From contig CALXAH010000002.1 of the NCBI GenBank assembly GCA_944386225.1, positions 62,001 to 126,000 of the forward strand: 64,000 nucleotides of DNA. Direction: 5' to 3'. The notes beneath the pieces are model-generated. The model saw nothing but the letters and a program-made list of their open reading frames with translations, did not search any database and was not told the DNA's origin. The stretch comes from an uncultured Gemmiger sp. (GTDB lineage: Bacteria > Bacillota > Clostridia > Oscillospirales > Ruminococcaceae). Each line of letters begins with the position of its first letter. Within the stretch, counting starts at the first letter, position 1. Below, one piece after another: positions 16,308 to 25,461 of the stretch. The position numbers and the translations under genes are program-made.

Positions 16308-18095
16308 TCAGGCCTGGGGCTCTTCCAGGCAGGCGATGCGCAGATCGGTCAGCTGCTTGGCATCCACCACATCGGGGGCGCCGCTCATCAGCTCGCTGGC
16401 GTTCTGCACCTTGGGGAAGGCGATCACGTCCCGGATGGAATCCCGGCCCAGCATCAGCATGACCAGACGGTCCAGGCCGTAGGCCATGCCGCCGTGCGGG
16501 GGCGCGCCGTAACGGTAGGCGTCCATCAGGAAGCCGAAGCTCTCCCGGGCTTTCTCCTCGGTGAAGCCCAGCGCCTTGAACATGCGGCCCTGCAGCTCCG
16601 GATCGTTGATACGGATGGAGCCGCCGCCCAGCTCCACACCGTTCAGCACGATGTCGTAGGCGTTGGCATAGCAGGCCGCCTGGTCGGTTTCCACCTTGTC
16701 CAGGCTGTCCTCGGTGGGCATGGTGAAGGGATGGTGCATGGCCATGAAGCGGCCCTCCTCCTCGCTGTACTCGAACAGCGGGAACCGCACCACCCACAGG
16801 AACTCGAACTTGCCGGGATCGATCAGGTCGCAGCGGCGGCCCACTTCCAGACGCACCTGGCCCAGAGCGGTGCAGGCGCGGGTGTTGTTGGCATCGCTGA
16901 CCAGCAGCAGCACGTCGCCGGTTTCGGCGCCGGCAGCGGCGCGCAGGGCGGTTTTCTCCTCCTCGGTGAGGAACTTCTCAAAGCTGGAGGTCTCGCCCTC
17001 CTCGGTCAGACGGGTGTAGGCCAGGCCCTTGGCGCCGTAGGTCTTGGCCACCTCGCCCAGCTTGTCGATGGTCTTGCGGGTAAGCTGGCCGGCCAGACCC
17101 TTGCAGTTGATCAGCCGCACACTGCCGCCCGCGTCGATGGCGCTGCGGAAGGGCGCAAAGCTGCTGGAGCGCACCGCGTCGGTCACATCCATGAGCTCCA
17201 GGCCGAACCGCATATCCGGCTTGTCGGAGCCGAAGCGGGCCATGGCCTCGTCCCAGGGGATGCGGCGGAACGGGGTGGTCAGGTCGATGTTCAGGATCTC
17301 TTTCCAGAGCAGCTTGATCAGACCCTCGTTCAGGGTCATCACATCGTCCTCGGTGACAAAGCTCATCTCCAGGTCGATCTGGGTGAATTCCGGCTGGCGG
17401 TCGGCGCGCAGATCCTCGTCCCGGAAGCAGCGGGCGATCTGGAAGTAGCGGTCAAAACCGGACAGCATCAGGATCTGCTTGTACAGCTGGGGGGACTGGG
17501 GCAGGGCGTAGAAATGGCCCGGCTGCACCCGGCTGGGCACCAGGTAGTCCCGCGCGCCTTCCGGCGTGCTCTTCATCAGCATGGGGGTCTCGATCTCGCA
17601 GAAGTGATGGTCGCAGAAATAGTTGCGCACAATCTGGCAGATGCGGCTGCGCAGCACCAGCGGCTCGTGCATGCTGGGACGGCGCAGATCCAGATAGCGA
17701 TATTTCAGACGCAGTTCGTCCTTGACCTTGATCTCGTCCCGGATCTCAAACGGGGTGGTCTCCGCGGCGCTGAGCACCCGCAGTTCGCTCACATACAGCT
17801 CCACTTCGCCGGTGGGAATCTTGTCGGTCTTGGCGTCCCGCTCCCGCAGGGTGCCGCGGGCGATCACCACATACTCGCTTTTGAGGCTCTGGGCCTTGGC
17901 AAAGACCTCCCGGTCGGTGCCGTCGTCAAACACCATCTGCAGCACGCCGGTGGTGTCCCGCAGGTCGGAAAAGATGATGCCGCCCTTGTCGCGGCATTTG
18001 GCGATGGAGCCGGCCACCGTCATCTCGGTGCCCGCGTCCGCCAGGCGCAGCCCGCCCACATAGTGGGTACGGCGCAGGTTACCCATGGTTTCCAT
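16308..18095 (-). CDS. aspS: Aspartyl-tRNA synthetase
   Basis: A 595-residue class II aminoacyl-tRNA synthetase charging tRNA-Asp, of the long bacterial type. The order is: OB-fold anticodon domain (about 1-110, VAGSIAKCRDKGGIIFSDLRD); motif 2 region FYALPQSPQLYKQILMLSGFDRYFQIARCFRDEDLRADRQPEF (part: CFRDEDLRADRQPEF); the bacterial GAD insertion (about 290-420); and motif 3 GGMAYGLDRLVMLMLG. FMAMHHPFTMP is typical for bacterial AspRS. No T-box is seen in the short leader. Confidence 0.97.
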   Translation of the reverse strand: METMGNLRRTHYVGGLRLADAGTEMTVAGSIAKCRDKGGIIFSDLRDTTGVLQMVFDDGTDREVFAKAQSLKSEYVVIARGTLRERDAKTDKIPTGEVELYVSELRVLSAAETTPFEIRDEIKVKDELRLKYRYLDLRRPSMHEPLVLRSRICQIVRNYFCDHHFCEIETPMLMKSTPEGARDYLVPSRVQPGHFYALPQSPQLYKQILMLSGFDRYFQIARCFRDEDLRADRQPEFTQIDLEMSFVTEDDVMTLNEGLIKLLWKEILNIDLTTPFRRIPWDEAMARFGSDKPDMRFGLELMDVTDAVRSSSFAPFRSAIDAGGSVRLINCKGLAGQLTRKTIDKLGEVAKTYGAKGLAYTRLTEEGETSSFEKFLTEEEKTALRAAAGAETGDVLLLVSDANNTRACTALGQVRLEVGRRCDLIDPGKFEFLWVVRFPLFEYSEEEGRFMAMHHPFTMPTEDSLDKVETDQAACYANAYDIVLNGVELGGGSIRINDPELQGRMFKALGFTEEKARESFGFLMDAYRYGAPPHGGMAYGLDRLVMLMLGRDSIRDVIAFPKVQNASELMSGAPDVVDAKQLTDLRIACLEEPQA

Positions 18096-18161
18096 AGTTC
18101 GTAAAACCCCTTTATCTCATTGTTCGGGGGCACAGAAGGCCCCGTGTTTCCATACCGCCCC

Positions 18162-18190
18162 ATTATAGCGCGTTTGGGCGGATATTACAA
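18162..18190 (-). promoter_or_regulatory. aspS promoter
   Basis: TTGTAA at 18190-18185, a 17-bp spacer and TATAAT at 18167-18162 (minus strand). Box sequences and spacing are identical to the hisS promoter. Confidence 0.85.
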
Positions 18191-18200
18191 GGTGCGTGCA

Positions 18201-18236
18201 AAAGGAAAGCCGCCCGGCGTCTGGGGACCGGGCGGC
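18201..18236 (-). terminator. Terminator after the DUF4234 gene
   Basis: A 9-bp stem (18209-18217 with 18228-18236) followed by TTTCCTTTT on the minus strand. It ends the hisS-DUF2752-DUF4234 unit just before the aspS promoter. Confidence 0.8.
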
Positions 18237-18248
18237 CATAAAGCAATA

Positions 18249-18575
18249 TCAGACCGGGTAGGCGCGGTTCACATCGCTCTGCATGATGCACATGTTCACG
18301 ATGCCCAGGCCGAAAAAGTGCAGGATGATGTACAGCAGGCTGTTGTCCGAAGAACCGGGGATCACGGCAAAAGCCTTGCCCATCTTGTAGTACCAGTAGT
18401 ACCAGTAGATGCCGCAGGTGATGATGCCCAGCAGGATGACCATACCGCCGGAGGTATTCCACTCGGCGGGATTGACCAGGCAGGCGGCCTCGTTCAGGGT
18501 GTACAGCCAGTAGATGCCGTAGATGCCGCAGGTAATGATGGTCAGAATAACGCAAACCGCAATATTCTTGTTCAT
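18249..18575 (-). CDS. DUF4234 small membrane protein
   Basis: A 108-residue integral membrane protein with three hydrophobic segments. The repeated ITCGIYGIYWLYTLNE and ITCGIYWYYWYYKMGKA motifs are characteristic of DUF4234. AAGGAG precedes the ATG by seven bases. It probably shares the hisS transcript with the DUF2752 gene 58 bp upstream. The function of the family is unknown. Confidence 0.85.
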   Translation of the reverse strand: MNKNIAVCVILTIITCGIYGIYWLYTLNEAACLVNPAEWNTSGGMVILLGIITCGIYWYYWYYKMGKAFAVIPGSSDNSLLYIILHFFGLGIVNMCIMQSDVNRAYPV

Positions 18576-18633
18576 GGGTTTCTCCTTATATCTTCTTTTC
18601 GTGTGTGGATGGCGCCGCCGCAGGCGGCTCGAT

Positions 18634-19002
18634 CTACAGAGGCAGGTTGCGAACGATGCCCCAGACTACAAGAAAGATGACCAGCCCCGCGCCCGCAATG
18701 CGCAAAACCGGTGTATCGGCCCTTCGGCCGGTGAGCCAGAGCCACAAAGCCCGGCCCAGAAACAGCGCCAGAAACGGCGACAGGTAAAACAATCCCGCAT
18801 TGGCGGCGCGGGCGGCAGCCCAGTCGCCCCGGGAAAGGGCGGTGAGCATACGGGTAATGCCGCAGCCCGGGCACTCCAGCCCGGTGACGGTGTGGATCGG
18901 GCAGGGAATGCCCCAGCCGGTGGCCCGTACCCAGATCAGGTAGGCCAGACCCACCGCCAGCCAGATGCCCAGCACCCGCAGACGGTCCCGGCGCAGGTTC
19001 AC
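18634..19002 (-). CDS. DUF2752 small membrane protein
   Basis: A 122-residue membrane protein with three hydrophobic stretches. It carries the family signature PCPIHTVTGLECPGCGITRM (about residues 33-52), with a conserved CPGCG cysteine pair. It overlaps the hisS stop codon by four bases, so translation is likely coupled. DUF2752 has no firmly assigned biochemical role that I can cite. A cysteine-based function at the membrane is plausible. Confidence 0.88.
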   Translation of the reverse strand: MNLRRDRLRVLGIWLAVGLAYLIWVRATGWGIPCPIHTVTGLECPGCGITRMLTALSRGDWAAARAANAGLFYLSPFLALFLGRALWLWLTGRRADTPVLRIAGAGLVIFLVVWGIVRNLPL

Positions 19003-20267
19003 AGGTTCTGGCAGAGGAATTCGCCCAGATCGTCCAGGCTCAGCTCGGTCTCGGCGCCGTCCTCCATCCGCTTGACGCGGGCGCGGCGGGCATTGACCTC
19101 GTCATCGCCCAGCACCATGCTGTATACGGCGCCCAGCTTGTTGGCGTACTTCATCTGGGCTTTCAGGCCGCGGCCCACGATGTCGGTTTCCACATACAGG
19201 CCCCGACCCCGCAGTTCCGCCGCCAGCCGGATGGCCTCGGTCTTGCCCGCTTCGCCCAGAGGAGCCAGATAGAGCGCGGGCACCGGGTCGCCGCCCAGCT
19301 CCACGCCCTCGGCCTCCAGGGCCATGAGCAGCCGCTCGATGCCCATGCCAAAGCCCACCGCGGGGGTAGCGGGGCCGCCGAACTGCTCCATCAATCCATT
19401 ATACCGGCCGCCGCCGCAGATGGTGCCCTGGGTGCCCACGGCGGTGTGGATGAACTCGAACACGGTGTTGGTGTAGTAGTCCAGGCCGCGCACGATGGTG
19501 GGGTTCACCACGTACTCGATGCCCTGGGCGTCCAGCAGCGCCTTGACCTGGTCAAAACGGCTCTGGCAATCCTCGCACAGATAATCCAGCACAACCGGCG
19601 CACCGGCAGCCACCTTGCCGCAGCTTTCCACCTTGCAGTCCAGGATACGCATGGGGTTGCGGTCCAGACGCTCCAGGCAGGTTTCGCAGAGTTCGGCCTT
19701 GTGGGCACTGAAATACTCCCGCAGGGCTTCGTGGTATCTGGGACGGCAGTGGGGGCAGCCGATGGAGTTGATCTCCAGCCGCACCTGACGCAGCCCCGCG
19801 GCGGACAGGATCTGCCGGGCCACCGCGATGACCTCCGCGTCGGCGGCGGGATCGTCGGCGCCGTAGCACTCGATGCCCAGCTGGTGGAACTCCCGCAGGC
19901 GGCCTTTCTGAGCCTTTTCGTAGCGGAAGCAGCTTTGCAGGTAATAGGCTTTCAGCGGGGCCGGGCTGGAACCCAGCAGGCCGTTCTCCAGAATGGCGCG
20001 GGCCACACCGGCGGTGCCTTCCGGCCGCAGGGTGATGCTGCGGTTGCCTTTGTCCAGGAAGGTGTACATCTCCTTGGACACAATATCGGTGGTGTCGCCC
20101 ACGCCCCGGGCAAACACCTCGGTGGCCTCAAAGGTGGGCAGACGGATCTCCTTGTAGCCGTACAGGCCCACGGTGCGCCGCATGAGTTTTTCCAGACGCA
20201 GCCAGCGGCCGCTCTGGCCGGGCAGTACATCCTGGGTGCCGCGGGGACGGGTATATTTTACAGCCAT
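18999..20267 (-). CDS. hisS: Histidyl-tRNA synthetase
   Basis: A 422-residue class II synthetase charging tRNA-His. Seen in order: PRGTQDVLPG start, motif 2 LRPEGTAGVARAI and FRYEKAQKGRLREFHQLGIECYG, the HisA motif RGLDYYTNTVFEF, the second histidine motif CGGGRYNGL, motif 3 GFGMGIERLLMAL, and the C-terminal anticodon domain. The ATG at 20267 is chosen over an ATG two codons upstream because AAGGAG is then seven bases away instead of one. It heads a unit with the two small membrane proteins. Confidence 0.97.
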   Translation of the reverse strand: MAVKYTRPRGTQDVLPGQSGRWLRLEKLMRRTVGLYGYKEIRLPTFEATEVFARGVGDTTDIVSKEMYTFLDKGNRSITLRPEGTAGVARAILENGLLGSSPAPLKAYYLQSCFRYEKAQKGRLREFHQLGIECYGADDPAADAEVIAVARQILSAAGLRQVRLEINSIGCPHCRPRYHEALREYFSAHKAELCETCLERLDRNPMRILDCKVESCGKVAAGAPVVLDYLCEDCQSRFDQVKALLDAQGIEYVVNPTIVRGLDYYTNTVFEFIHTAVGTQGTICGGGRYNGLMEQFGGPATPAVGFGMGIERLLMALEAEGVELGGDPVPALYLAPLGEAGKTEAIRLAAELRGRGLYVETDIVGRGLKAQMKYANKLGAVYSMVLGDDEVNARRARVKRMEDGAETELSLDDLGEFLCQNL

Positions 20268-20305
20268 GAACATGCTCCTTACTCGGAATTTATCGAATTG
20301 CTGTC

Positions 20306-20334
20306 ATTATACCGCTTTTTTGTCCGCCTTACAA
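20306..20334 (-). promoter_or_regulatory. hisS promoter
   Basis: TTGTAA at 20334-20329, a 17-bp spacer and TATAAT at 20311-20306 (minus strand). The leader is only about 30 nt. Confidence 0.85.
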
Positions 20335-20410
20335 GGGGGCCGCCGCCGCTTTTCAAAGCGGGGAAAACATGGTAGAATTGTGAAAACTGAACTGTGTGGA
20401 GGGCTTTTCC

Positions 20411-21952
20411 TTGAACAAGATCACCCCCTTTTGCGAGCGGATTTTTTACGCTCTTGCGGCGGTATCCTTTTTCTATCTGACCGCGGTTGCCCTGTACTGG
20501 AACCGCACCGATCCGGTGGCCATCACCCTGGCGGCGGTATGCGGGCTGGCGCTGCTGGCCGGGCTGTGGCGGCTGAGCCGCAGCGAGCGTTTTGCCGCTT
20601 TTGCGGAAAATGACCGGCAGCGGCGGATCGCTTTCCTGGTGATTTCGGGGCTGTTCCTGGCGCTGTGCCTGGCCAGCGCGCTGATCCAGCTGGAGGATTT
20701 TGCCCGCACCGACTGGGATATCTGGGTCATCCACTCGGAGGCGGCCAACATTGCGTCGGCCCCGTTCCCCGAGCGGATGCTGAACGCGGAGTATTTCTAC
20801 CGGTTTCCCCAGAACGGCGCGATCCTGATGCTGTTTACCGGCTGGTACCGGCTTTGGTACCTGATCGGCGGCGAATCGGTGGACTTCAATCTGGCGGCAG
20901 TGGTGCTCTGCGTGTTGTTTTTGTGGGCGGCGCATCTGCTGTTCTATCTGGCGGCCCGGGTGCTGCTGGGCAACCGGCAGGCGCTTCTGTGTGCGGTGGT
21001 CTGGGTGCTGGTACTGCCCTTTTACGGCTATGCCGCCACCCCCTATTCCGACTCCATGTCGCTGCCTTTCTGCACCGGGATGCTGCTGTGCCTGGCCAAG
21101 CTGCGCCAGACAAAACGCCCGCTCTGGGGTATCGGCGCCGGGGTGCTGGCCGGACTGGCGCTGCGGATGAAGGGCACCTACGCGGTGCTGATCGTGGCGG
21201 CACTGATCTGGCTGGCCATGTTGTCTCTGGACGGGATCCGGCGCAAGCTGGCTGCCCTGGCCGCCTTTGTGGTCTGCCTGGGTGCGGTGGCCTGGGCACT
21301 GCCGGTATTCTTTGCCGAATCCGGTATCTGGGGCCGCTTCTCCCGGGAATACATCAAGCAGGAATGGCAGGTGCCGGTGACCCACTATTTCATGATGGCC
21401 CAGAATCCGGACGGCCCCTGGGTGTACGAGGACAACGAATTCACCTTCAATCTGCAGCAGGGAAAATTCACCTTTGAGGCCCGCACCGCCATCTGCCTGC
21501 AGATGTGCTTTGACCGGATCGCCTCCCGCAGCCCGCTGCAAAACCTGCTGTTCACCAACCGCAAGGTGGTGGAAACCTGGAAGGACGGTACCTTCCAGGT
21601 GCGGCAGTACGACCGGGACACCTACTACTGGCCCGACACGCCGGTGCGGGAATTTTTCAAGCCGGGCACGGCCCTTTACCAGATTTTCTACTACGCCTCC
21701 AATGCGCTGCATTTCGCGTTTCTGATCTGCCTGACCGCAGGCGCGGTGCGGCGGCTGCTGCAGAAAGGCGCGCTGCCGGTGGACGGGATCTTCTTTGCCC
21801 ACCTGTGCGTGTTCGGCATGTTCCTGCTGGAGCTGGTATGGGAATGGCGTTCCCGTTATCTGTTCGGCTACCTGCCGTTCCTGATCCTGGCGGCGCCCGC
21901 CGGGCTGGAGGCCCTGCAGGCCGGGATTGCCCGGCTGCGCCACCGCAACTGA
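20411..21952 (+). CDS. Polytopic membrane protein, GT-C glycosyltransferase-like
   Basis: A 513-residue protein with about ten or more hydrophobic segments. An acidic residue pair after TM2-3 (FARTDWDIWVIHSEA) and the long region between the last membrane helices (about 320-430) resemble GT-C enzymes that use lipid-linked sugars. No precise family can be named. The start is TTG at 20411, because GGAGGG lies seven bases before it; an in-frame GTG at 20396 has no ribosome site. A TTTCAA/TAGAAT promoter at 20350-20378 is plausible. The gene stands alone between hisS (divergent) and the ABC permease (convergent). Confidence 0.7.
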   Translation: MNKITPFCERIFYALAAVSFFYLTAVALYWNRTDPVAITLAAVCGLALLAGLWRLSRSERFAAFAENDRQRRIAFLVISGLFLALCLASALIQLEDFARTDWDIWVIHSEAANIASAPFPERMLNAEYFYRFPQNGAILMLFTGWYRLWYLIGGESVDFNLAAVVLCVLFLWAAHLLFYLAARVLLGNRQALLCAVVWVLVLPFYGYAATPYSDSMSLPFCTGMLLCLAKLRQTKRPLWGIGAGVLAGLALRMKGTYAVLIVAALIWLAMLSLDGIRRKLAALAAFVVCLGAVAWALPVFFAESGIWGRFSREYIKQEWQVPVTHYFMMAQNPDGPWVYEDNEFTFNLQQGKFTFEARTAICLQMCFDRIASRSPLQNLLFTNRKVVETWKDGTFQVRQYDRDTYYWPDTPVREFFKPGTALYQIFYYASNALHFAFLICLTAGAVRRLLQKGALPVDGIFFAHLCVFGMFLLELVWEWRSRYLFGYLPFLILAAPAGLEALQAGIARLRHRN

Positions 21953-21960
21953 ATCGCACC

Positions 21961-21998
21961 AAAAACGTGCCCCCGGCGGCTGCCGGGGGCACGTTTTT
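21961..21998. terminator. Bidirectional terminator
   Basis: A perfect 17-bp inverted repeat with a GGCT loop, starting AAAAA and ending TTTTT. It is placed between the converging GT-C-like gene and the ABC permease gene, so it can end both transcripts. Confidence 0.95.
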
Positions 21999-22000
21999 GT

Positions 22001-24670
22001 TTACAGTACGGTGGTGTGTATCGCCTCCACGATAGTCTGGCGGGCCAGACGCCGCCGGGCTGCCCAGCCCGACAGGCCGCAGACCCCAAAGACCACCGCT
22101 GCCGCCAGGGCAAAGCCCCAGACCGGCACGCTGAAAGAGGAATAGAAGTTCAGGTTGATGGCCCGGTGTTCCGCCACCAGCACCGCCAGCCCTACCGGCA
22201 GGCCCCAGCACAGGGCCTTGATTCCGTAGAACAGGCTTTCCAGCCGAAGCATCCGGGCAAAGCCGCCGGGGGTGACCCCCACGCTGCGGAGCATGGCGTA
22301 CTCCCGGGCGCGCAGCTCAAAGCCGGTGGAAACGGTGTTGTGGATGTTGGCGGCGCAGACCAGGCACAGCAGCACCACAAAGCCGCCGCAGAACACCCGA
22401 AGCAGGAAAGCAAAACTCTGCATACTGCTCATGTCGCTGCTGCCGGCGCTGCGGTAGGTGTTTTCCTGGCCGTCGCCCTCGCCGACCCATTCCAGCAGGC
22501 TCTCCTGCAGTTGCACCGGGTCCTTCGCTTCGGTGTAGAGCACCGTCCAGAAATAGCTTCCGGTACGGCCGGCGGCCGCCTGCCGGGCCAGGAACGCCTC
22601 AAACACCGTGCGGCTGGTGACCAGCTGCACCGTGAGCCCGTCCCCGGCCAGGGTTGTATCCCCGCTGTTGGCCGGGGCCTCGGCGGCCAGGGCCGCCACC
22701 CGCCAGGTATCGGCAAACCGGTTCTCTCCCTGGTCAAAGGTCTGGGAGAAGCCCTCCTCGATCCGGAGGGCGTTTTTCAGCCGGGCAAAGCTGCCCAGAT
22801 CGGCCAGGTAGTTGTCGGTGACCAGCACACAGTCCAGCAGATCGGTGCGCAGGGTCACGTCCCGGCCCGCCCAGGCGGCGAAGTCCTCATCCTCCAGCAC
22901 CAGCAGCGCGGGCTGAACGGTATAGACACCCTCCGCCGCCAGAGGCTCAAGGCCCATCTGCACCCGGTATTCGCTGCGCTCGGTCAGCCAGCGGCGGGCC
23001 TCGGCGCTCAGATCCTGCTCGCTTACCTGCCAGGAGCCCATCATGCCCACGTCGATCCCGCCGGTAATCCGGCAGGTTCCGGCGCCGGGCAGCGACTGCA
23101 TCTCCGCCAGCAGCGGCGTCGGGTCGGCGGCCGGGTCGCTCAGGCCCACCGTGGCGTGGGCCGGCGGGATGTCCCGCCCGTAGCGCATGGCCACCGACTG
23201 GTCCACATAGTAGGACAGGCCGCTGGCGGCCAGCAGCATGACCACGCTGAGCGCCAGGGAGAACACGATGGAACGGTACCGGCCCCGGCTGCGCTTGCAG
23301 TTTTTCAGCGCCAGGGCACCGGTAAAGCCAAACAGACGCCGGGTGATCCCGCCGGTGCGCAGGCTGCGGGGACGCAGCCGCACCTCCCCCGCGCCGCGGA
23401 TGGCGTCGATGGGGCTGACCCGGCTGGCCCGGAAGGCCGGCTGCAGGGCGCTGACCAGCAGGGCCAGCGCCGCCAGGGCGGCAGCCCCCAGCAGCGGCAG
23501 CGGCCGCACCGAAAGGTAAAGCGGCACGTGGAACCGGAACAGCTCCTGCACCTGGGCGCTGACCAGCGGCAGGGTGATAGCCATGCCCGCGCAGCCCGCC
23601 GCCAGACCCAGCGGAATGCCCGCCAGACCCAGCAGCAGCGCCTCGAACAGCACGCTCCGGCGCTTCTGGGCGCGGGTGGCGCCCACGCTGGCCAGCATCC
23701 CCAGCATGCGGGTACGCTCGGCCAGGCTGATGGAAAAGGCGTTGCGCGCCAGGGACACCGCCCCGATCAGGATCACCGCCAGCACCACCCCCATCAGGCT
23801 GTAAAAGGCGGTGAGCAGCCAGCTGCCCTCCTCATCCACACCGGCGTAGAGCAGCAGCGACCGGTTGGTGGCGCGGCCATAGTATCCGGGATCGTACGCC
23901 GGGTCCTGGCTTTGTTGCAGGGCGGTGATGTCGTCCATCACATTCCAAATCTCATGGGAAAGGTTGCGCATGGTGAAATAGACGTTCCAGCGGCTGTCTG
24001 CCGGGGCGCTGTCCAGGGTAGTGAAACAGGGCAGCCAGCCGGTGAATCCATTGCTGAAAGCGCCCAGTTCCACCACACCGGTGACGGTAAAGCGGACGCT
24101 GCCCACCTCGTCTGTGTGGTCAAAGCCGGTGGGCGAAGGGCTCCACTGGCCGGTTTCCGCCCGGTAAAACGGGGTACCGTCCGGCTCGACGCCCGACACC
24201 GACCAGGCCCGCACCAGATCCAGGGTGACCTGGCTGCCCACGGTCCAGCCGGTCAGATGGGCCAGTTCCCTGCTGATGGCCAGCTGGTGGGAGTTTTCGG
24301 GCAGAGCGCCCTCCACACACTCCACCCCCAGCAGTTCATACAGCGCCTCGTTGACCCCAAACAGGGACGTCCCGGTGAAGCTGCCGTCCTCCGCCGGGTC
24401 CAGACCCCAGTTGGCGGCCAGGGCCACCTGGTTTAGCCGGTCATCCTCCGCCAGGGCCTGGGCCACCGCTTCGCTGGTGTTGCTCACCTGGCCGTGCCAG
24501 CTGCCCAGCGTGGCCACCGCCTCGCGGCGCATCAGATCCAGAAACGAATCCGCCCCGGCAAACACCGCCGTGAGCATCGCCACCGACAGGGCCACCCCGA
24601 TCAGGGTGGTCAGGGTGCGGCGGGGCTTGGCCCGCATCTGGGCCAGGGTAAGGGAATGGATCACATTCAT
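22001..24670 (-). CDS. FtsX/MacB-type ABC transporter permease
   Basis: An 889-residue permease with an N-terminal membrane helix (LTTLIGVALSVAMLTAVFAGADS), a first extracellular region of about 220 residues, a four-helix FtsX block around 270-420, a second large extracellular domain (about 480-750) and a C-terminal FtsX block. Two FtsX domains with ten predicted helices match the family that exports or removes antimicrobial peptides or lipids. The ATPase gene precedes it with a four-base overlap. A two-component system lies just upstream, the usual arrangement for peptide-antibiotic sensing and detoxification modules (inference). Confidence 0.88.
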   Translation of the reverse strand: MNVIHSLTLAQMRAKPRRTLTTLIGVALSVAMLTAVFAGADSFLDLMRREAVATLGSWHGQVSNTSEAVAQALAEDDRLNQVALAANWGLDPAEDGSFTGTSLFGVNEALYELLGVECVEGALPENSHQLAISRELAHLTGWTVGSQVTLDLVRAWSVSGVEPDGTPFYRAETGQWSPSPTGFDHTDEVGSVRFTVTGVVELGAFSNGFTGWLPCFTTLDSAPADSRWNVYFTMRNLSHEIWNVMDDITALQQSQDPAYDPGYYGRATNRSLLLYAGVDEEGSWLLTAFYSLMGVVLAVILIGAVSLARNAFSISLAERTRMLGMLASVGATRAQKRRSVLFEALLLGLAGIPLGLAAGCAGMAITLPLVSAQVQELFRFHVPLYLSVRPLPLLGAAALAALALLVSALQPAFRASRVSPIDAIRGAGEVRLRPRSLRTGGITRRLFGFTGALALKNCKRSRGRYRSIVFSLALSVVMLLAASGLSYYVDQSVAMRYGRDIPPAHATVGLSDPAADPTPLLAEMQSLPGAGTCRITGGIDVGMMGSWQVSEQDLSAEARRWLTERSEYRVQMGLEPLAAEGVYTVQPALLVLEDEDFAAWAGRDVTLRTDLLDCVLVTDNYLADLGSFARLKNALRIEEGFSQTFDQGENRFADTWRVAALAAEAPANSGDTTLAGDGLTVQLVTSRTVFEAFLARQAAAGRTGSYFWTVLYTEAKDPVQLQESLLEWVGEGDGQENTYRSAGSSDMSSMQSFAFLLRVFCGGFVVLLCLVCAANIHNTVSTGFELRAREYAMLRSVGVTPGGFARMLRLESLFYGIKALCWGLPVGLAVLVAEHRAINLNFYSSFSVPVWGFALAAAVVFGVCGLSGWAARRRLARQTIVEAIHTTVL

Positions 24671-25350
24671 GGCCGCACCGCCTCATCCCGGGTAATGCGC
24701 CCGTCCTCAATGGTGAGCAGCCGGTCAGCCTGGCGGGCGATCCGCTCGTCGTGGGTGATGACCAGCAGGGTCTGGCCCTTTTCCTCATGGAAATGGCGCA
24801 GCAGGGTCATGATCTCGGCGCTGTTGCGGCTGTCCAGGTTGCCGGTGGGCTCGTCCGCCAGCATCAGGGCCGGATTGGCGATCAGCGCCCGGCCGATGCT
24901 CACCCGCTGCTGCTGCCCGCCGGACAGCTGGTCCGGCAGATGGTTCAGCCGGTCGGTCAGGCCCAGCGTTCCGGTCAGCCGTTCCAGATAGTCCTTGTCC
25001 ACCCGCCGCCCGTCCAGCAGCAGGGGCAGGGTCAGGTTTTCCTGCACGTTCAGCACCGGGATCAGGTTGTAGAATTGATACACCAGGCCGATCTGGCGGC
25101 GGCGGAAGATGGCCAGGGCCGTTTCGTCCATGGCGTACAGGTCGGTGCCCTGCACCAGCACCCGGCCCGCGGTGGGCCGGTCCACCCCGCCCAGCAGATG
25201 CAGCAGGGTGCTTTTGCCGCTGCCGGAAGGGCCCATGATGGCCACGAACTCCCCTTTTTGCACCGAAAAGGACACGTCGTCCAGCGCTACCACCCGGGCC
25301 GCGCCCTCACCGTAGTGCCGGGTCAGGTGTTCCACGCGAAGCAGTTCCAT
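24667..25350 (-). CDS. ABC transporter ATPase (MacB/LolD type)
   Basis: A 227-residue ATPase partner of the FtsX-type permease. Walker A is GPSGSGKST (about residue 40), signature [15 protein letters not shown] (about 142), Walker [14 protein letters not shown] (about 160) and the H-loop VITHD. The NLDS ending and the [15 protein letters not shown]-like start are typical of MacB/LolD/FtsE ATPases. It overlaps the permease start by four bases. It has its own probable promoter with GTGAC repeats upstream. Confidence 0.93.
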   Translation of the reverse strand: MELLRVEHLTRHYGEGAARVVALDDVSFSVQKGEFVAIMGPSGSGKSTLLHLLGGVDRPTAGRVLVQGTDLYAMDETALAIFRRRQIGLVYQFYNLIPVLNVQENLTLPLLLDGRRVDKDYLERLTGTLGLTDRLNHLPDQLSGGQQQRVSIGRALIANPALMLADEPTGNLDSRNSAEIMTLLRHFHEEKGQTLLVITHDERIARQADRLLTIEDGRITRDEAVRP

Positions 25351-25410
25351 AAAGATGTTTCCTCCTTGTTTTGCGCTGGGGCGGGGCTGTGTTCCCCTGC
25401 CCGCATCCTC

Positions 25411-25454
25411 AGTGTACCGCGCGCGGGTGACCGGGCCGTGACCGGGCGGGTGAC
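25411..25454 (-). promoter_or_regulatory. ABC transporter promoter with three GTGAC direct repeats
   Basis: A -10 box TACACT lies at 25416-25411 (minus strand). Plus-strand GTGAC occurs at 25427, 25438 and 25450, spaced 11 and 12 bp, covering the -35 region. Tandem half-sites at about one helical turn are typical of OmpR-family regulators. GTGACC also occurs once at 27209, in front of the regulator gene, at the same 22-bp distance from its -10 box as the second copy here. Confidence 0.55.
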
Positions 25455-25461
25455 AGTTTAC

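Noticed and set aside
20279-21943. Minus-strand open frame of 554 codons opposite the GT-C-like gene
   Set aside because: Low-complexity Gln/His/Arg/Gly translation and no family match; the plus strand encodes a coherent membrane protein with a ribosome site.
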